Source: Desulforamulus reducens MI-1
Lineage (GTDB): Bacteria; Bacillota; Desulfotomaculia; Desulfotomaculales; Desulfotomaculaceae
NCBI RefSeq assembly: GCF_000016165.1
Contig: NC_009253.1
Span: 1,894,332-1,958,331 of the forward strand
Direction of reading: 5' to 3'
Length of the DNA: 64,000 nt
Below are positions 8,605 to 16,928 of the stretch, piece by piece (the stretch's first letter is position 1; each line of letters opens with the position of its first letter). The notes beneath the pieces were generated by a model that did not search any database, was not told the origin of the DNA, and saw only the letters and a program-made list of their open reading frames with translations. The position numbers and the translations under genes were made by a program.

Positions 8605-9039
8605 CTATTCTTCCCAAACTTTAACTTCTTTCATCTTATCGCCAGGTTTAATTTGATCCACGTATTCCTGACCCTCAACTACCTGACCAAAAACGGTATG
8701 TACACCATCTAAATGGGGGAAAGCATCATAGCAGATGAAGAACTGGCTGCCGCCGGTGTCTTTGCCGGCATGGGCCATAGATAAGGCACCCTTTTGGTGT
8801 TTATGGGGATTACCTTTGGTTTCACACTTAATGGTGTAACCAGGACCACCAGTGCCGGTACCGTAGGGGCAGCCACCTTGGGCCACAAAGCCAGGAATTA
8901 CACGGTGAAAGTTTAGGCCGTTGTAGAAACCTTCATTTGCTAATTTCTCAAAGTTAGCGACAGTTCCAGGTGCAGCTTCATCGAAGAATTCGATGATAAT
9001 TTTGCCCCCATTTTCCAGTTCAATACTTCCTTTTTTCAA
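8605..9039 (-). CDS. Peptidylprolyl isomerase, cyclophilin type
   Basis: A 144-residue minimal cyclophilin that catalyses cis-trans isomerisation of X-Pro bonds. Family motifs are present in order: [13 protein letters not shown] with the catalytic Arg, [23 protein letters not shown], and [12 protein letters not shown]. There is no signal peptide, so it is cytoplasmic. The TTG start at 9039 is supported by GGAGGG about 7 bases upstream. Its promoter is visible at 9070-9098. Confidence 0.95.
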   Translation of the reverse strand: MKKGSIELENGGKIIIEFFDEAAPGTVANFEKLANEGFYNGLNFHRVIPGFVAQGGCPYGTGTGGPGYTIKCETKGNPHKHQKGALSMAHAGKDTGGSQFFICYDAFPHLDGVHTVFGQVVEGQEYVDQIKPGDKMKEVKVWEE

Positions 9040-9069
9040 AAGAGACCCTCCTTTGTTGTAACTCTCATT

Positions 9070-9098
9070 ATTCTACTACAGAGTGCAGGTGCAGGCAA
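9070..9098 (-). promoter_or_regulatory. SigA-type promoter of the cyclophilin gene
   Basis: On the reverse strand TTGCCT, a 17-base spacer and TAGAAT lie about 30 bases upstream of the start codon. Confidence 0.6.
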
Positions 9099-9127
9099 AT
9101 TATGACATAAAAAAATATCCTATTTTT

Positions 9128-9487
9128 TTATTGATTAAAGTCATTTCCTATTTTCTTCATGCGGTCTATGGCTGCTTCATATTGGTCGAGATTCTGTAGT
9201 TGAGTTACCAAACTGTGGTACTCAGGGTGTTGGCAAATCTTTTGTAGCAAATCACTTATTAAAAGCAACTCATATATTCGGTGGGAGCTTGGTTGAATTC
9301 CGGTGAGTTCTGCAATTCCCATTTCTTCCCTTGTTTTATACCATAGTAAAACCAGTGGATGTAATTGGGGAGCAGCCTCAGGATTCCAACCGCCAATCTT
9401 GTGCACCTCTTTTAATATTAGGTCTTGTCCCAGGGTATTTTCTAAAAGAGATAAGGCTTTTCTAATCTTTGTAACTTTATCATTCAT
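9128..9487 (-). CDS. Hypothetical protein, 119 residues
   Basis: A convincing gene: ATG 9487 is preceded by AGGAGG, and the frame is open for 119 codons. The product is soluble, helical and rich in Leu, Ile and Glu, with no signal peptide, cysteines or recognised motif. It is divergent from dinG across a 150-bp spacer that contains an operator-like palindrome, so the two may be co-regulated. I do not recognise the family. Confidence 0.7.
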   Translation of the reverse strand: MNDKVTKIRKALSLLENTLGQDLILKEVHKIGGWNPEAAPQLHPLVLLWYKTREEMGIAELTGIQPSSHRIYELLLISDLLQKICQHPEYHSLVTQLQNLDQYEAAIDRMKKIGNDFNQ

Positions 9488-9535
9488 AATTAAACCTCCT
9501 ACTAATAAGCAATTCTATTATATCAAAAGAATTAC

Positions 9536-9564
9536 TATACGGAAGTTCTAACCTTCGGTATAAT
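9536..9564. promoter_or_regulatory. Palindrome overlapping a -10 box upstream of dinG
   Basis: TATACGGAAG and CTTCGGTATA flank a 7-base spacer (one mismatch). The right arm runs into TATAAT at 9559-9564, a possible -10 for dinG. This looks like an operator between two divergent genes. It is not a Bacillus-type SOS box. Confidence 0.4.
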
Positions 9565-9637
9565 TATTTTTATTTAGGTTAACTGCCGCTCAATTTAAAA
9601 AATAGATTTTTATGTAATACATTGGGGGTTAATAGGT

Positions 9638-12430
9638 ATGCTAAACTTTGTGGCACTAGACTTGGAAACATCAGGTCTAGACTGCTTACAGGATGAAATT
9701 ATTGAGATTGGTTTAGTTAAAATGGTGGATGGGAAAGAGATTGATTCCTTTTCAACACTGATTCGCCCCAAGGGCATATTGCCTGTTAAGATAAAGCGTC
9801 TTACGGGAATAAAAGATCATGAATTGCAAGATGCACCAAAACTTCAGGAAGTGCTGCCAGTAATTTTACAATTTATTGCAGACTTGCCTCTGGTTGGCCA
9901 TAATGTAAAATTTGATTATGATTTTTTATCAACAGCTGTTCAAAGCCCCCTAGCTAACCCACTGTATGATACACTTGAATTATCAAAGTATTTGATGCCT
10001 GGTGCCTCTAACCATCGTTTAGGGTATCTGTGCAGCTATCTGGGCATTGACATCCCCAACCAGCACAGAGCCCTTGATGATGCCAGGGGTGCTGCAATGC
10101 TTCTGATTCATTTGCTTAATCAATGCGAAGAAATGGAACCTGAGTTAATTTGGCAATTGAGCCAGTTCCTTAGCAAAAGTGGATCTCTTTGGCACTCCGT
10201 ACTGGAAACCCTTAGTAGCCGGATGATAAAAATGTTTCCGGATCGGAAAATTACTGCCACTATTCCTGGTGCTACAGAAGAAGATAGTAATCAAAGCGAA
10301 AGAATACCACAACCAAAAACTACGCTAGATTTTGAACAGTGTCTTGCGGTTCTGGGCCCAGAGGGAATACTGGCAACTACACTTCCCCGTTTTCGTTACC
10401 GTTCGCAGCAATGTGATATGATGGAGCAAGTAACGAAGGGCCTAAATGGAGATAAGACGGTATTGGTAGAGGCCGGCACCGGCACCGGCAAATCTCTAGC
10501 CTATTTAGTTCCTGCCATTGCTTGGGCTAAACAAAACCATGAACGGGTACTTATTTCTACTCATACCATTAACCTGCAGGAACAGTTGTGGAACAAAGAT
10601 ATTCCTTTATTAGCAAAGCTACCCGAATATGAGTTTAAATCAGCCATTATGAAGGGACGCGGCAATTATATATGTCTTAGAAGATGGCACTCCTTTATGA
10701 AGGAAGACAATCATACACCGGACGAAGCGGCATTCTTAGCAAAAATTTTGATTTGGATCTATCAGACAAACACCGGAGACAAGGGCGAACTGGTTCTTAA
10801 TTACAGCGACTTTGAATATTGGTACCGGGTTTGTAGTGAAAGTGATGGATGTCTTGGCAATCGTTGTCAATATTTTAAAGAAAAATGTTATTTTATGGCC
10901 GCTAAACGGAAGGCCGAGCGTGCAGATATTGTGATTGTTAATCATTCTCTTTTGTTAAGTGATGCAAATGCTGACAATATGATTTTACCATCATATGGAC
11001 CGTTGATTATAGATGAGGCCCATCACTTAGAAAACTGCGCCACTGATCATCTGGGCAGAGCAGTAACCCGAGTTGGGGTTTTGCGTTGGCTAGCTGTTGC
11101 TACGAAGTTACTCAGCAAATTAGAAAAAATTGCTTTTTTGACAATAGATGGAAGATGGGAAAAACTATTATTACAAAGTAGCGAAACCAAACAAAGGACA
11201 AGGGAAGCGGCAACAAGTTTCTTTGAAATGGCATTAAGCTGGATAAAAAGTATCGATAGAAACGGTGAAGGTCGGTGTAGTATGCGTTTCGACCGCGGGG
11301 GAAATATAGATGGTATCCCCAGTATACCTGTGGCAGTGGATGCTGAACTAGATAACCTTCTGGTAAATCTACGAACCCTTTGTCAGGCCTTAGTAAAAAT
11401 ATCAGACCAACTGGAAGAGGGAACCGTTATTACAGGCGGTGGGCCAGGAATCATTAGAGATTTAGCGGCCTGGGCTTCTGTGGGTCAAGAATTAAGCGAT
11501 AACTTGGAATGGATTTGTCGTCACCAAGAGGAGTCGCAAGTTTACTGGGTAGAGGGGGGCGGTGATTCTCCTGAGGTTGTCTTTCGGTCTGCTCCCATTG
11601 ATGTCGGCCCATTACTATACGAAAAATTGTTTTCTGAGAATAGGCCGGTTGTTTTAACATCAGCCACGCTATCTGTAGATGGGAATTTTAAACATTATAT
11701 AAATAGTGTAGGGTTAGACTTTTTACCACAAGAAAATATCCTTGAAAAACATTTGAACTCTCCCTTTAATTATAATGAGCAGGCCATATTATGTGTGGCC
11801 AGAGATATTTTACCGCCCGGTCAAGTAAGTAATAAAGAATATCACGATGAACTGTCCAAGGCAATCTTTCATATATCTATGGCCGCAGAGGGTCGTTCTC
11901 TGGTCCTATTTACTTCCCATCGGTCTTTGCGGGAGACATATCAACGCTTAAAGGATCAGTACGAAAATGAGGATATTTGTTTGTTAGGTCATGAATTGGA
12001 TGGCAGTAGAAGGCGTTTAGTTGAACAATTTATGGAAGGTAGGAGAACAGTTTTGTTTGGTGCTTCCAGCTTTTGGGAAGGGGTCGATATACCAGGCGAG
12101 GCTTTATCCTGTGTGATCATTGTTAAACTGCCCTTTGCACCCCCAAATCATCCTGTTACAGAGGCAAGACTCCAAAAGCTCTCCCGCCAGGGTAGGAACG
12201 GATTTATGGAGCATCAAATTCCCCAGGCAGTCATAAAGTTCAAACAAGGTTTTGGCAGGTTAATTAGGGGACCCGAGGACAGGGGAGTGGTTGTTGTATT
12301 AGATGGTCGTTTGGTCGAAAAGAGATATGGTTACAAGTTTTTTAATTCTTTACCCATAGCACAACATATTCGAGATAGCTGGTTAGGAATATCAAAAAAA
12401 GCGAGATTTTGGTTAACTACTGGAAAATAG
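9638..12430 (+). CDS. dinG: DinG-family helicase with N-terminal DEDD exonuclease domain
   Basis: A 930-residue fusion of a DnaQ-like 3'-5' exonuclease and an XPD/DinG-type superfamily 2 helicase. The exonuclease motifs are ALDLETSGLD, GHNVKFDYDF and HRALDDARG within the first 160 residues. The helicase has Walker A AGTGTGKS, the DEAH box IDEAHHLEN and motif VI QGFGRLIRG. Cysteines in ICLRR and SDGCLGNRCQYFKEKC occupy the position of the XPD-type Fe-S cluster domain. The exonuclease fusion is the usual form in Firmicutes. It probably acts in DNA repair or R-loop and G4 removal. A 48-base gap separates it from the next ORF frame. Confidence 0.92.
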   Translation: MLNFVALDLETSGLDCLQDEIIEIGLVKMVDGKEIDSFSTLIRPKGILPVKIKRLTGIKDHELQDAPKLQEVLPVILQFIADLPLVGHNVKFDYDFLSTAVQSPLANPLYDTLELSKYLMPGASNHRLGYLCSYLGIDIPNQHRALDDARGAAMLLIHLLNQCEEMEPELIWQLSQFLSKSGSLWHSVLETLSSRMIKMFPDRKITATIPGATEEDSNQSERIPQPKTTLDFEQCLAVLGPEGILATTLPRFRYRSQQCDMMEQVTKGLNGDKTVLVEAGTGTGKSLAYLVPAIAWAKQNHERVLISTHTINLQEQLWNKDIPLLAKLPEYEFKSAIMKGRGNYICLRRWHSFMKEDNHTPDEAAFLAKILIWIYQTNTGDKGELVLNYSDFEYWYRVCSESDGCLGNRCQYFKEKCYFMAAKRKAERADIVIVNHSLLLSDANADNMILPSYGPLIIDEAHHLENCATDHLGRAVTRVGVLRWLAVATKLLSKLEKIAFLTIDGRWEKLLLQSSETKQRTREAATSFFEMALSWIKSIDRNGEGRCSMRFDRGGNIDGIPSIPVAVDAELDNLLVNLRTLCQALVKISDQLEEGTVITGGGPGIIRDLAAWASVGQELSDNLEWICRHQEESQVYWVEGGGDSPEVVFRSAPIDVGPLLYEKLFSENRPVVLTSATLSVDGNFKHYINSVGLDFLPQENILEKHLNSPFNYNEQAILCVARDILPPGQVSNKEYHDELSKAIFHISMAAEGRSLVLFTSHRSLRETYQRLKDQYENEDICLLGHELDGSRRRLVEQFMEGRRTVLFGASSFWEGVDIPGEALSCVIIVKLPFAPPNHPVTEARLQKLSRQGRNGFMEHQIPQAVIKFKQGFGRLIRGPEDRGVVVVLDGRLVEKRYGYKFFNSLPIAQHIRDSWLGISKKARFWLTTGK

Positions 12431-12525
12431 TTGCCATACCCCTTTTACTAAAGACATTACAATGCTAAAATAGAATAATGCAGAAAAGGGTTTTCTGTCT
12501 TAAAACCAAAACGGGGAGGTTCCCG

Positions 12526-13029
12526 ATGAAGGGTCAGCACATACCCAGTATGTTTACAATGGGAAATTTATTGCTTGGTGTCTTTGCCTTAGTTCTTGCT
12601 CTGGACCAGGAATATATCCAAGGCGGTTTTATGGTATTACTGGCTGGTGTTATGGATTACTTTGATGGTAAAGTAGCTAGAAAACTTCAGGTTTCTTCGG
12701 AATTTGGCAAAGAATTAGATTCTTTGGCAGATCTTGTATCCTTTGGCGTGGCACCGGCTATACTGGCATATGCTTTAAAGTTATCTGAGTGGGGATATTG
12801 GGGATTAGCAATTTCTTTAACCTTTGTTATGTGTGGTGCTTTACGACTGGCAAGATTTAATGTGACCACATTTTCAGGAAGTTTTATGGGTGTACCGATT
12901 ACGGTGGCAGGTGGTATTGTAGCACTAATGGTAATTGGTATGGGAAAACTACCGGACTTAACTCTACCTGTGGTAATGTTATTTTTAGCCTGGCTGATGA
13001 TCAGTAAAATAAAGGTACCAAAGTTCTAA
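12526..13029 (+). CDS. pssA: CDP-diacylglycerol--serine O-phosphatidyltransferase
   Basis: An integral membrane enzyme making phosphatidylserine from CDP-diacylglycerol and serine, the first step to phosphatidylethanolamine. The CDP-alcohol phosphatidyltransferase motif is complete: DYFDGKVAR, then G at +8 and ELDSLAD. The N-terminal IPSMFTMGNLLLG is typical of PssA. ATG 12526 (167 residues) is chosen because GGGGAGG lies 6 bases upstream; an ATG at 12478 has no ribosome site. It has five or six hydrophobic segments. No decarboxylase gene (psd) is adjacent. Confidence 0.88.
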   Translation: MKGQHIPSMFTMGNLLLGVFALVLALDQEYIQGGFMVLLAGVMDYFDGKVARKLQVSSEFGKELDSLADLVSFGVAPAILAYALKLSEWGYWGLAISLTFVMCGALRLARFNVTTFSGSFMGVPITVAGGIVALMVIGMGKLPDLTLPVVMLFLAWLMISKIKVPKF

Positions 13030-13062
13030 CAGTTATTACATGGCATTTTTTTCTCAGAGCCG

Positions 13063-13089
13063 TCATATTGATACACAAATGCACAAAAT
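13063..13089 (+). promoter_or_regulatory. Possible sigma-E-type promoter for spoVM
   Basis: TCATATT at 13063-13069 matches the sporulation sigma-E -35 element. CACAAAAT at 13082-13089 matches 6 of 8 bases of the -10 element. The spacer is slightly short. Mother-cell expression of spoVM would agree with this. Confidence 0.3.
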
Positions 13090-13144
13090 CGACCCCAAAC
13101 TAATACTATGATAAGGAATTAAAGATTAAAGAGGGGTGAATGGA

Positions 13145-13210
13145 ATGCGCGTGTACTTTGTACGGCTTCCCAACTTTGTACGGACTTTATTATTAAAAAT
13201 TTGGAGTTAA
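13145..13210 (+). CDS. spoVM: Stage V sporulation protein M (SpoVM), 21 residues
   Basis: This tiny ORF reads MRVYFVRLPNFVRTLLLKIW plus a final Ser. It matches the Bacillus SpoVM pattern MKFYTIKLPKFLGG at Met1, the basic residue 2, Tyr4, basic 7, Leu8, Pro9 and Phe11. SpoVM is an amphipathic helix that recognises the convex forespore membrane and anchors the SpoIVA coat basement layer; Pro9 is known to matter for that. GAGGGGTG lies about 9 bases upstream. A strong terminator follows at once, so it is monocistronic. It is shorter than the 26 residues in Bacillus. Confidence 0.8.
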   Translation: MRVYFVRLPNFVRTLLLKIWS

Positions 13211-13247
13211 GATCCAAGGCAGGCCGAACGGCTTGCCTTGATCTTTT
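13211..13247 (+). terminator. Intrinsic terminator of spoVM
   Basis: GATCCAAGGCAGGCC pairs with GGCTTGCCTTGATC over a four-base loop, then TTTT. It starts one base after the spoVM stop codon. Confidence 0.85.
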
Positions 13248-13314
13248 ATAACATGACAAATTGCTGTCTAATAAAAACAATAATTATTATATTATTGCAG
13301 GATAACAAATAAAA

Positions 13315-14667
13315 ATGTCGTATTTACAATATATAACATTTTTGCCAGCTTTCGTACAGGTATTAAAGAAATTTTCTGGTGAATCCTTTAATATGTATTT
13401 TTGTAGGAAGAGGGTGCCTAACCTGACCCGGTACTTTTTGCTCACTTGGCTTGGAATCGTATTTTTACTCGGTGTACAAGGGTTTTATTTACCAGATATT
13501 GTCGATAGGTGGCTTTTTTTGGGGGCAATGCTGCTATTCATGACAGGAATGTTTATTATCCTGCATCATAAGCACCAAATCCAAGTAACCCAATTGGAGA
13601 CGAAAATAAAAAAATATAAAGAAACAAGTCACAAAAATGATAAAAATTTATTTGAAGAACTACCTGTGGCAATTATTGTGGTAAATGAAGTTGGCGAAAT
13701 TATAAAAATAAACAGTTATGCCAGACGGATTTCAGGAATTTCTAAGGAAGAATACCGAATAAATGTATTACAGAGAACCAATGCTATTGATACCCCACTA
13801 TATTTTCTTGCTCAAACCCTTAGAGGGGAAGAAGAGTTTCATGAGCAATATTACAATTATCAAGGAGAGCAGGAGTTATCCTATCTGTATGTAAATACGA
13901 GTAAAATGGTTGATTGTCAAGGAAAGACGGTTGGCGCCATTTTAATAGCTTGCCAGGTATCTGAGCAATCATTTTTGGGCAGACATTTAAGTCAACGTGG
14001 TAAGTTAGCCCTGATTGGTGAGTTGGCAGCGGGAACTGCCCATGAAATTCGTAACCCATTGACAACGGTTAAAGGCCTTATCCAGCTAATAGCACAGCGT
14101 TTTCCACAGGGAGATCGAGCAAGGCAGCATTTTGATGTGATTATGAAAGAAATTGAACAGATTAACAGTATTATCAAAGAATTACTCTTATTAGCCAGAA
14201 GAACTACACCAAACCTAAGCTTTGCCTCATTGCCAGCGGTTTTAGATCAAGTTCTCCTGTTAATAGAAGGTGAAGCAAATTGCAGGGGAATCCAAATAAT
14301 TAGGGATTATAACGACCAGTTGCCATTAGTTATAATTGACGAGGATCAGATTAAACAGGTTTTTATTCACCTAGCAACCAATGCAATTCATGCCATGCCG
14401 TCCGGCGGAGAATTACATATCTCCGCCCGAACACATGATATTAGTAATGCACTTGAAATTTCCTTTGCGGATACCGGGATCGGTATCAAAAAAGAACATT
14501 TAGCAAGAATATTTCAACCCTTTTTTACTACCACTCCTGAAAATACAGGCCTGGGACTACCAGTAAGCTACCAAATTATTGATAATCATGGTGGAAATCT
14601 ATCCGTTAGGTCGCAGCTCGGAAAGGGGAGTACTTTTTCTGTTACCTTACCCCTTGTGAATTATTAG
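13315..14667 (+). CDS. PAS-containing sensor histidine kinase, sporulation-kinase type
   Basis: A 450-residue membrane kinase. Two TM segments (about residues 40-58 and 63-85) are separated by a very short loop, so sensing is probably intramembrane or cytoplasmic. A PAS domain spans about 110-220. The HisKA box is AHEIRNPLTTVKG with the phospho-His. The HATPase domain has N (HLATNAIHAM), G1 (DTGIGI), F (FQPFFTT) and G2 (GLGLP) boxes. No response regulator is adjacent, as for orphan kinases that feed Spo0A. The order is like KinB/KinC. The start is uncertain; an internal ATG at 13393 is possible. Confidence 0.85.
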   Translation: MSYLQYITFLPAFVQVLKKFSGESFNMYFCRKRVPNLTRYFLLTWLGIVFLLGVQGFYLPDIVDRWLFLGAMLLFMTGMFIILHHKHQIQVTQLETKIKKYKETSHKNDKNLFEELPVAIIVVNEVGEIIKINSYARRISGISKEEYRINVLQRTNAIDTPLYFLAQTLRGEEEFHEQYYNYQGEQELSYLYVNTSKMVDCQGKTVGAILIACQVSEQSFLGRHLSQRGKLALIGELAAGTAHEIRNPLTTVKGLIQLIAQRFPQGDRARQHFDVIMKEIEQINSIIKELLLLARRTTPNLSFASLPAVLDQVLLLIEGEANCRGIQIIRDYNDQLPLVIIDEDQIKQVFIHLATNAIHAMPSGGELHISARTHDISNALEISFADTGIGIKKEHLARIFQPFFTTTPENTGLGLPVSYQIIDNHGGNLSVRSQLGKGSTFSVTLPLVNY

Positions 14668-14709
14668 TAACTAAAATATTTCTTATTTAAGAAAAGACCC
14701 TTGCTTCTG

Positions 14710-15111
14710 CTAAGAGCTAAGACCCACACCTAACATTCCGCCAAGCCCGCCAGCCACTACGGTTAGGACTAATTTCCCAAGGACACCAACGAATAAAATC
14801 TTTCCTGGCAGGAATAGGCCAACCATTAACCAAATAACTATAAAAGTAGCCAAGCCGACCCCCAGACCATTAAAAAGACCTTTACTGCGTGCTCTTTTTG
14901 CAGCATAGCCACTTCCAAGGAAAACACTTGCAAAAAGGACCACGACTGCAACCCAAGACATAGAATTTTCAGGAATGTCGGTAAAATAATAGGCCAAACC
15001 TGCTAATATACTAAAACCTAATGAAAAGCTCAGTGCTACTAAAGTACCCCGGTATATAGAAGAAAAGCTAAATAAGGCAGTTCCGGGAGTTTCCTGCTTA
15101 AATGATGCCAT
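14710..15111 (-). CDS. TIGR04086-type four-helix membrane protein
   Basis: A 133-residue protein with four hydrophobic segments separated by short loops and a basic AAKRARSKG turn between helices 2 and 3. Size, topology and the glycine-rich C-terminal helix fit the TIGR04086 (YrzE-like) family of Firmicute membrane proteins of unknown function. The ATG at 15111 follows AGGAGGTAAAAAATC. It is convergent with the histidine kinase. Confidence 0.7.
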   Translation of the reverse strand: MASFKQETPGTALFSFSSIYRGTLVALSFSLGFSILAGLAYYFTDIPENSMSWVAVVVLFASVFLGSGYAAKRARSKGLFNGLGVGLATFIVIWLMVGLFLPGKILFVGVLGKLVLTVVAGGLGGMLGVGLSS

Positions 15112-15193
15112 GATTTTTTACCTCCTTACACTATTTAACATATTTTTATGTAGTAAACTTTGGATTATGCCATAAAAGAAAGGGACGACTCAT

Positions 15194-15790
15194 ATGGACA
15201 GGCAATTTATCATAAGTTATCAAATCGATGAAACTTTGTATTTGAATATTACTAACCAATGTATGAACCAATGCGTTTTTTGTATTCGGGAAACTGAAAC
15301 TGGTGTTGGATATAATCTGTGGTTAAATAAGGAACCTACTGTTGAAGAGGTATTAGATAGTGTGAAAAATCCGCAATCTTATAATGAAATTGTTTTTTGT
15401 GGTTACGGAGAACCCCTATCACGTTTAGAGGTTGTTAAAGGAGTAGCATCTAAATTGAAAGAAATGGGTGCTAGGTCAATTCGAATCAATACCAACGGAC
15501 AAGCCAATAAATACTACGGTCATAACATTATCCCGGAATTAGCAGGATTAATTGATACCATGTCTATTTCTCTAAATGCCCAAAATGCTACAGTTTACAC
15601 AGAGATATGCAGGCCAGCCGACGGTGAAAATGCATATTTCTCGATGCTTGAATTTGCACGAAAATGTGTAGGGGTTATACCCCGTGTTATTTTATCTGTG
15701 GTGGAATGGCCAGGGGTAGATATCGAGGCCTGTGAAACCATTGCACAGAATCTAGGAACAGAATTTAGACTTAGAAAACCCACTCTTTAA
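15194..15790 (+). CDS. TatD-associated radical SAM protein
   Basis: A 198-residue radical SAM enzyme. The N-terminal cluster motif is CMNQCVFC (CxxxCxxC), which binds a 4Fe-4S cluster and S-adenosylmethionine. GYGEPL is the SAM-contacting GGE-like motif, and INTNGQ and SLNAQN are conserved core strands. It belongs to the short subgroup often found beside TatD nucleases, although no tatD is next to it here. The substrate is unknown. A structured repeat begins 13 bases after the stop. Confidence 0.85.
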   Translation: MDRQFIISYQIDETLYLNITNQCMNQCVFCIRETETGVGYNLWLNKEPTVEEVLDSVKNPQSYNEIVFCGYGEPLSRLEVVKGVASKLKEMGARSIRINTNGQANKYYGHNIIPELAGLIDTMSISLNAQNATVYTEICRPADGENAYFSMLEFARKCVGVIPRVILSVVEWPGVDIEACETIAQNLGTEFRLRKPTL

Positions 15791-15803
15791 TAAAGTAGCT
15801 TAA

Positions 15804-15904
15804 AAAAACTTGGCTTACGCCATAGGGCACAAGAGCCTTTAGGCGACGGCGTAAGCCTTAGTTACCCTTATGCAAATCGGAAAGTTTTATACTTTCTGAT
15901 TTGC
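15804..15904 (+). repeat. Two-hairpin repeat, copy 1
   Basis: An about 100-bp element with two stems. Stem A is GGCTTACGCC with GGCGTAAGCC around a 26-base loop. Stem B is GCAAATCGGAAAGT with ACTTTCTGATTTGC. A second copy lies in the opposite orientation at 39107-39195. Paired positions differ together between the copies (GCAAATC/GATTTGC here, GCATATC/GATATGC there). A further hairpin, AGAAACAAC with GTTGTTTCT, follows at 15911-15940. No protein is encoded. Confidence 0.8.
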
Positions 15905-16018
15905 TAAAATAGAAACAACACCTCGCAGGGCGTTGTTTCTATTGATATACAGATAATAAATTCCCTTTTCATACTTTTTTGAAGTGTATAAACGTCCTGA
16001 AACCTAGCGCGTTGTTTC

Positions 16019-16213
16019 TCATTCTGCCAAGGGATTATCTCCCGTACCACCGGAACGATTCTTTCCTTTTTTAGTATCGTAAAAATCATGCTCCCACTTT
16101 CCATCAACATTGATATGGGTTGCAGATCCTGTTGGTTCATGAACAAATTTTTTACCGGTATCGTAGTGCTTCTCTTCTTCTAATTGATAATTATCTCTAT
16201 TATCTTGATCCAT
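16019..16213 (-). CDS. Small hydrophilic protein, 64 residues
   Basis: ATG 16213 is preceded by GGAGGTAATTATA, a strong ribosome site. The product is highly charged with no hydrophobic stretch (starts MDQDNRDNYQLEEEKHY, ends TGDNPLAE). Composition resembles small unstructured spore or stress proteins, but I do not recognise a family. It is divergent from the next gene. Confidence 0.65.
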   Translation of the reverse strand: MDQDNRDNYQLEEEKHYDTGKKFVHEPTGSATHINVDGKWEHDFYDTKKGKNRSGGTGDNPLAE

Positions 16214-16338
16214 TATAATTACCTCCTTGAATCATTTCTATTAGTCTTACCCGGTTTCTCTTAGATATACCATAAGCATTTTGATAAAAAAAAGGTACGG
16301 GGATAGAATAATAAAAAAGAAAAGGAGGGTTTCTTAAA

Positions 16339-16860
16339 ATGAATTTATGGAGGTTCTCTGCTTTAGCAGGAGTGATGTTTTTTGGCTTCCTATTGGGTAT
16401 TTGGTTAGCTCCCGCCATGGGGTTTGGCATAAAGGAACCTGCCGCAAAACCTACTCCAAACCTAAACAATGTATCAGAAAATGAAATTATGGCTTACATA
16501 GTAAACAAAAATAACCGAAAAGAGATGGCAGATATTATGAGTTCCGATCGTGCATACCGTTCCATGACTGAAATTATGAGTACAGAAAAAATGCAAATGG
16601 GTTATGTCCGCATGATGCAGGACCCCGACGTACAAAGGGCCATGGCCATGGAAATGCAACAACCCCAGATGCAGACTGCCATGGTGAATGTCTATTCACT
16701 TCCAAACGGCCACATTCCTTTGGCTAGGATTTTAAGTGATCCAACATTAAGGCCAACTCTTATCAAGGCATTTAAATCTCCTCAATTAAGTAATACCTTT
16801 AATGACATGGCTAAGGATTCTACGTTGAGGCAAGCCATGCAGAGGGCTATTAAACAATAA
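16339..16860 (+). CDS. Membrane-anchored, methionine-rich protein of unknown function
   Basis: A 173-residue protein with one N-terminal TM segment (about residues 8-30), a short Pro-rich linker, and a soluble region with many methionines arranged in helical repeats (IMSSDRAYRSMTEIMS, MMQDPDVQRAMAMEM). The D-x-x-x-R/L pattern recurs every 20-25 residues, which suggests a helical repeat fold outside the membrane. AAAGGAGGG lies 10 bases upstream of ATG 16339. It may share a transcript with the following flavoprotein gene. Confidence 0.65.
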   Translation: MNLWRFSALAGVMFFGFLLGIWLAPAMGFGIKEPAAKPTPNLNNVSENEIMAYIVNKNNRKEMADIMSSDRAYRSMTEIMSTEKMQMGYVRMMQDPDVQRAMAMEMQQPQMQTAMVNVYSLPNGHIPLARILSDPTLRPTLIKAFKSPQLSNTFNDMAKDSTLRQAMQRAIKQ

Positions 16861-16928
16861 AGGTATAAATTGAAGATTTTTTCCAGTCATTTTTTATAAT
16901 AAACATTATAAGAAAGAGGTACTAGATT

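Noticed and set aside
15904-16146. 80-residue reverse-strand ORF overlapping the small hydrophilic gene
   Set aside because: No ribosome site, and it overlaps the better-supported 64-residue gene in another frame.
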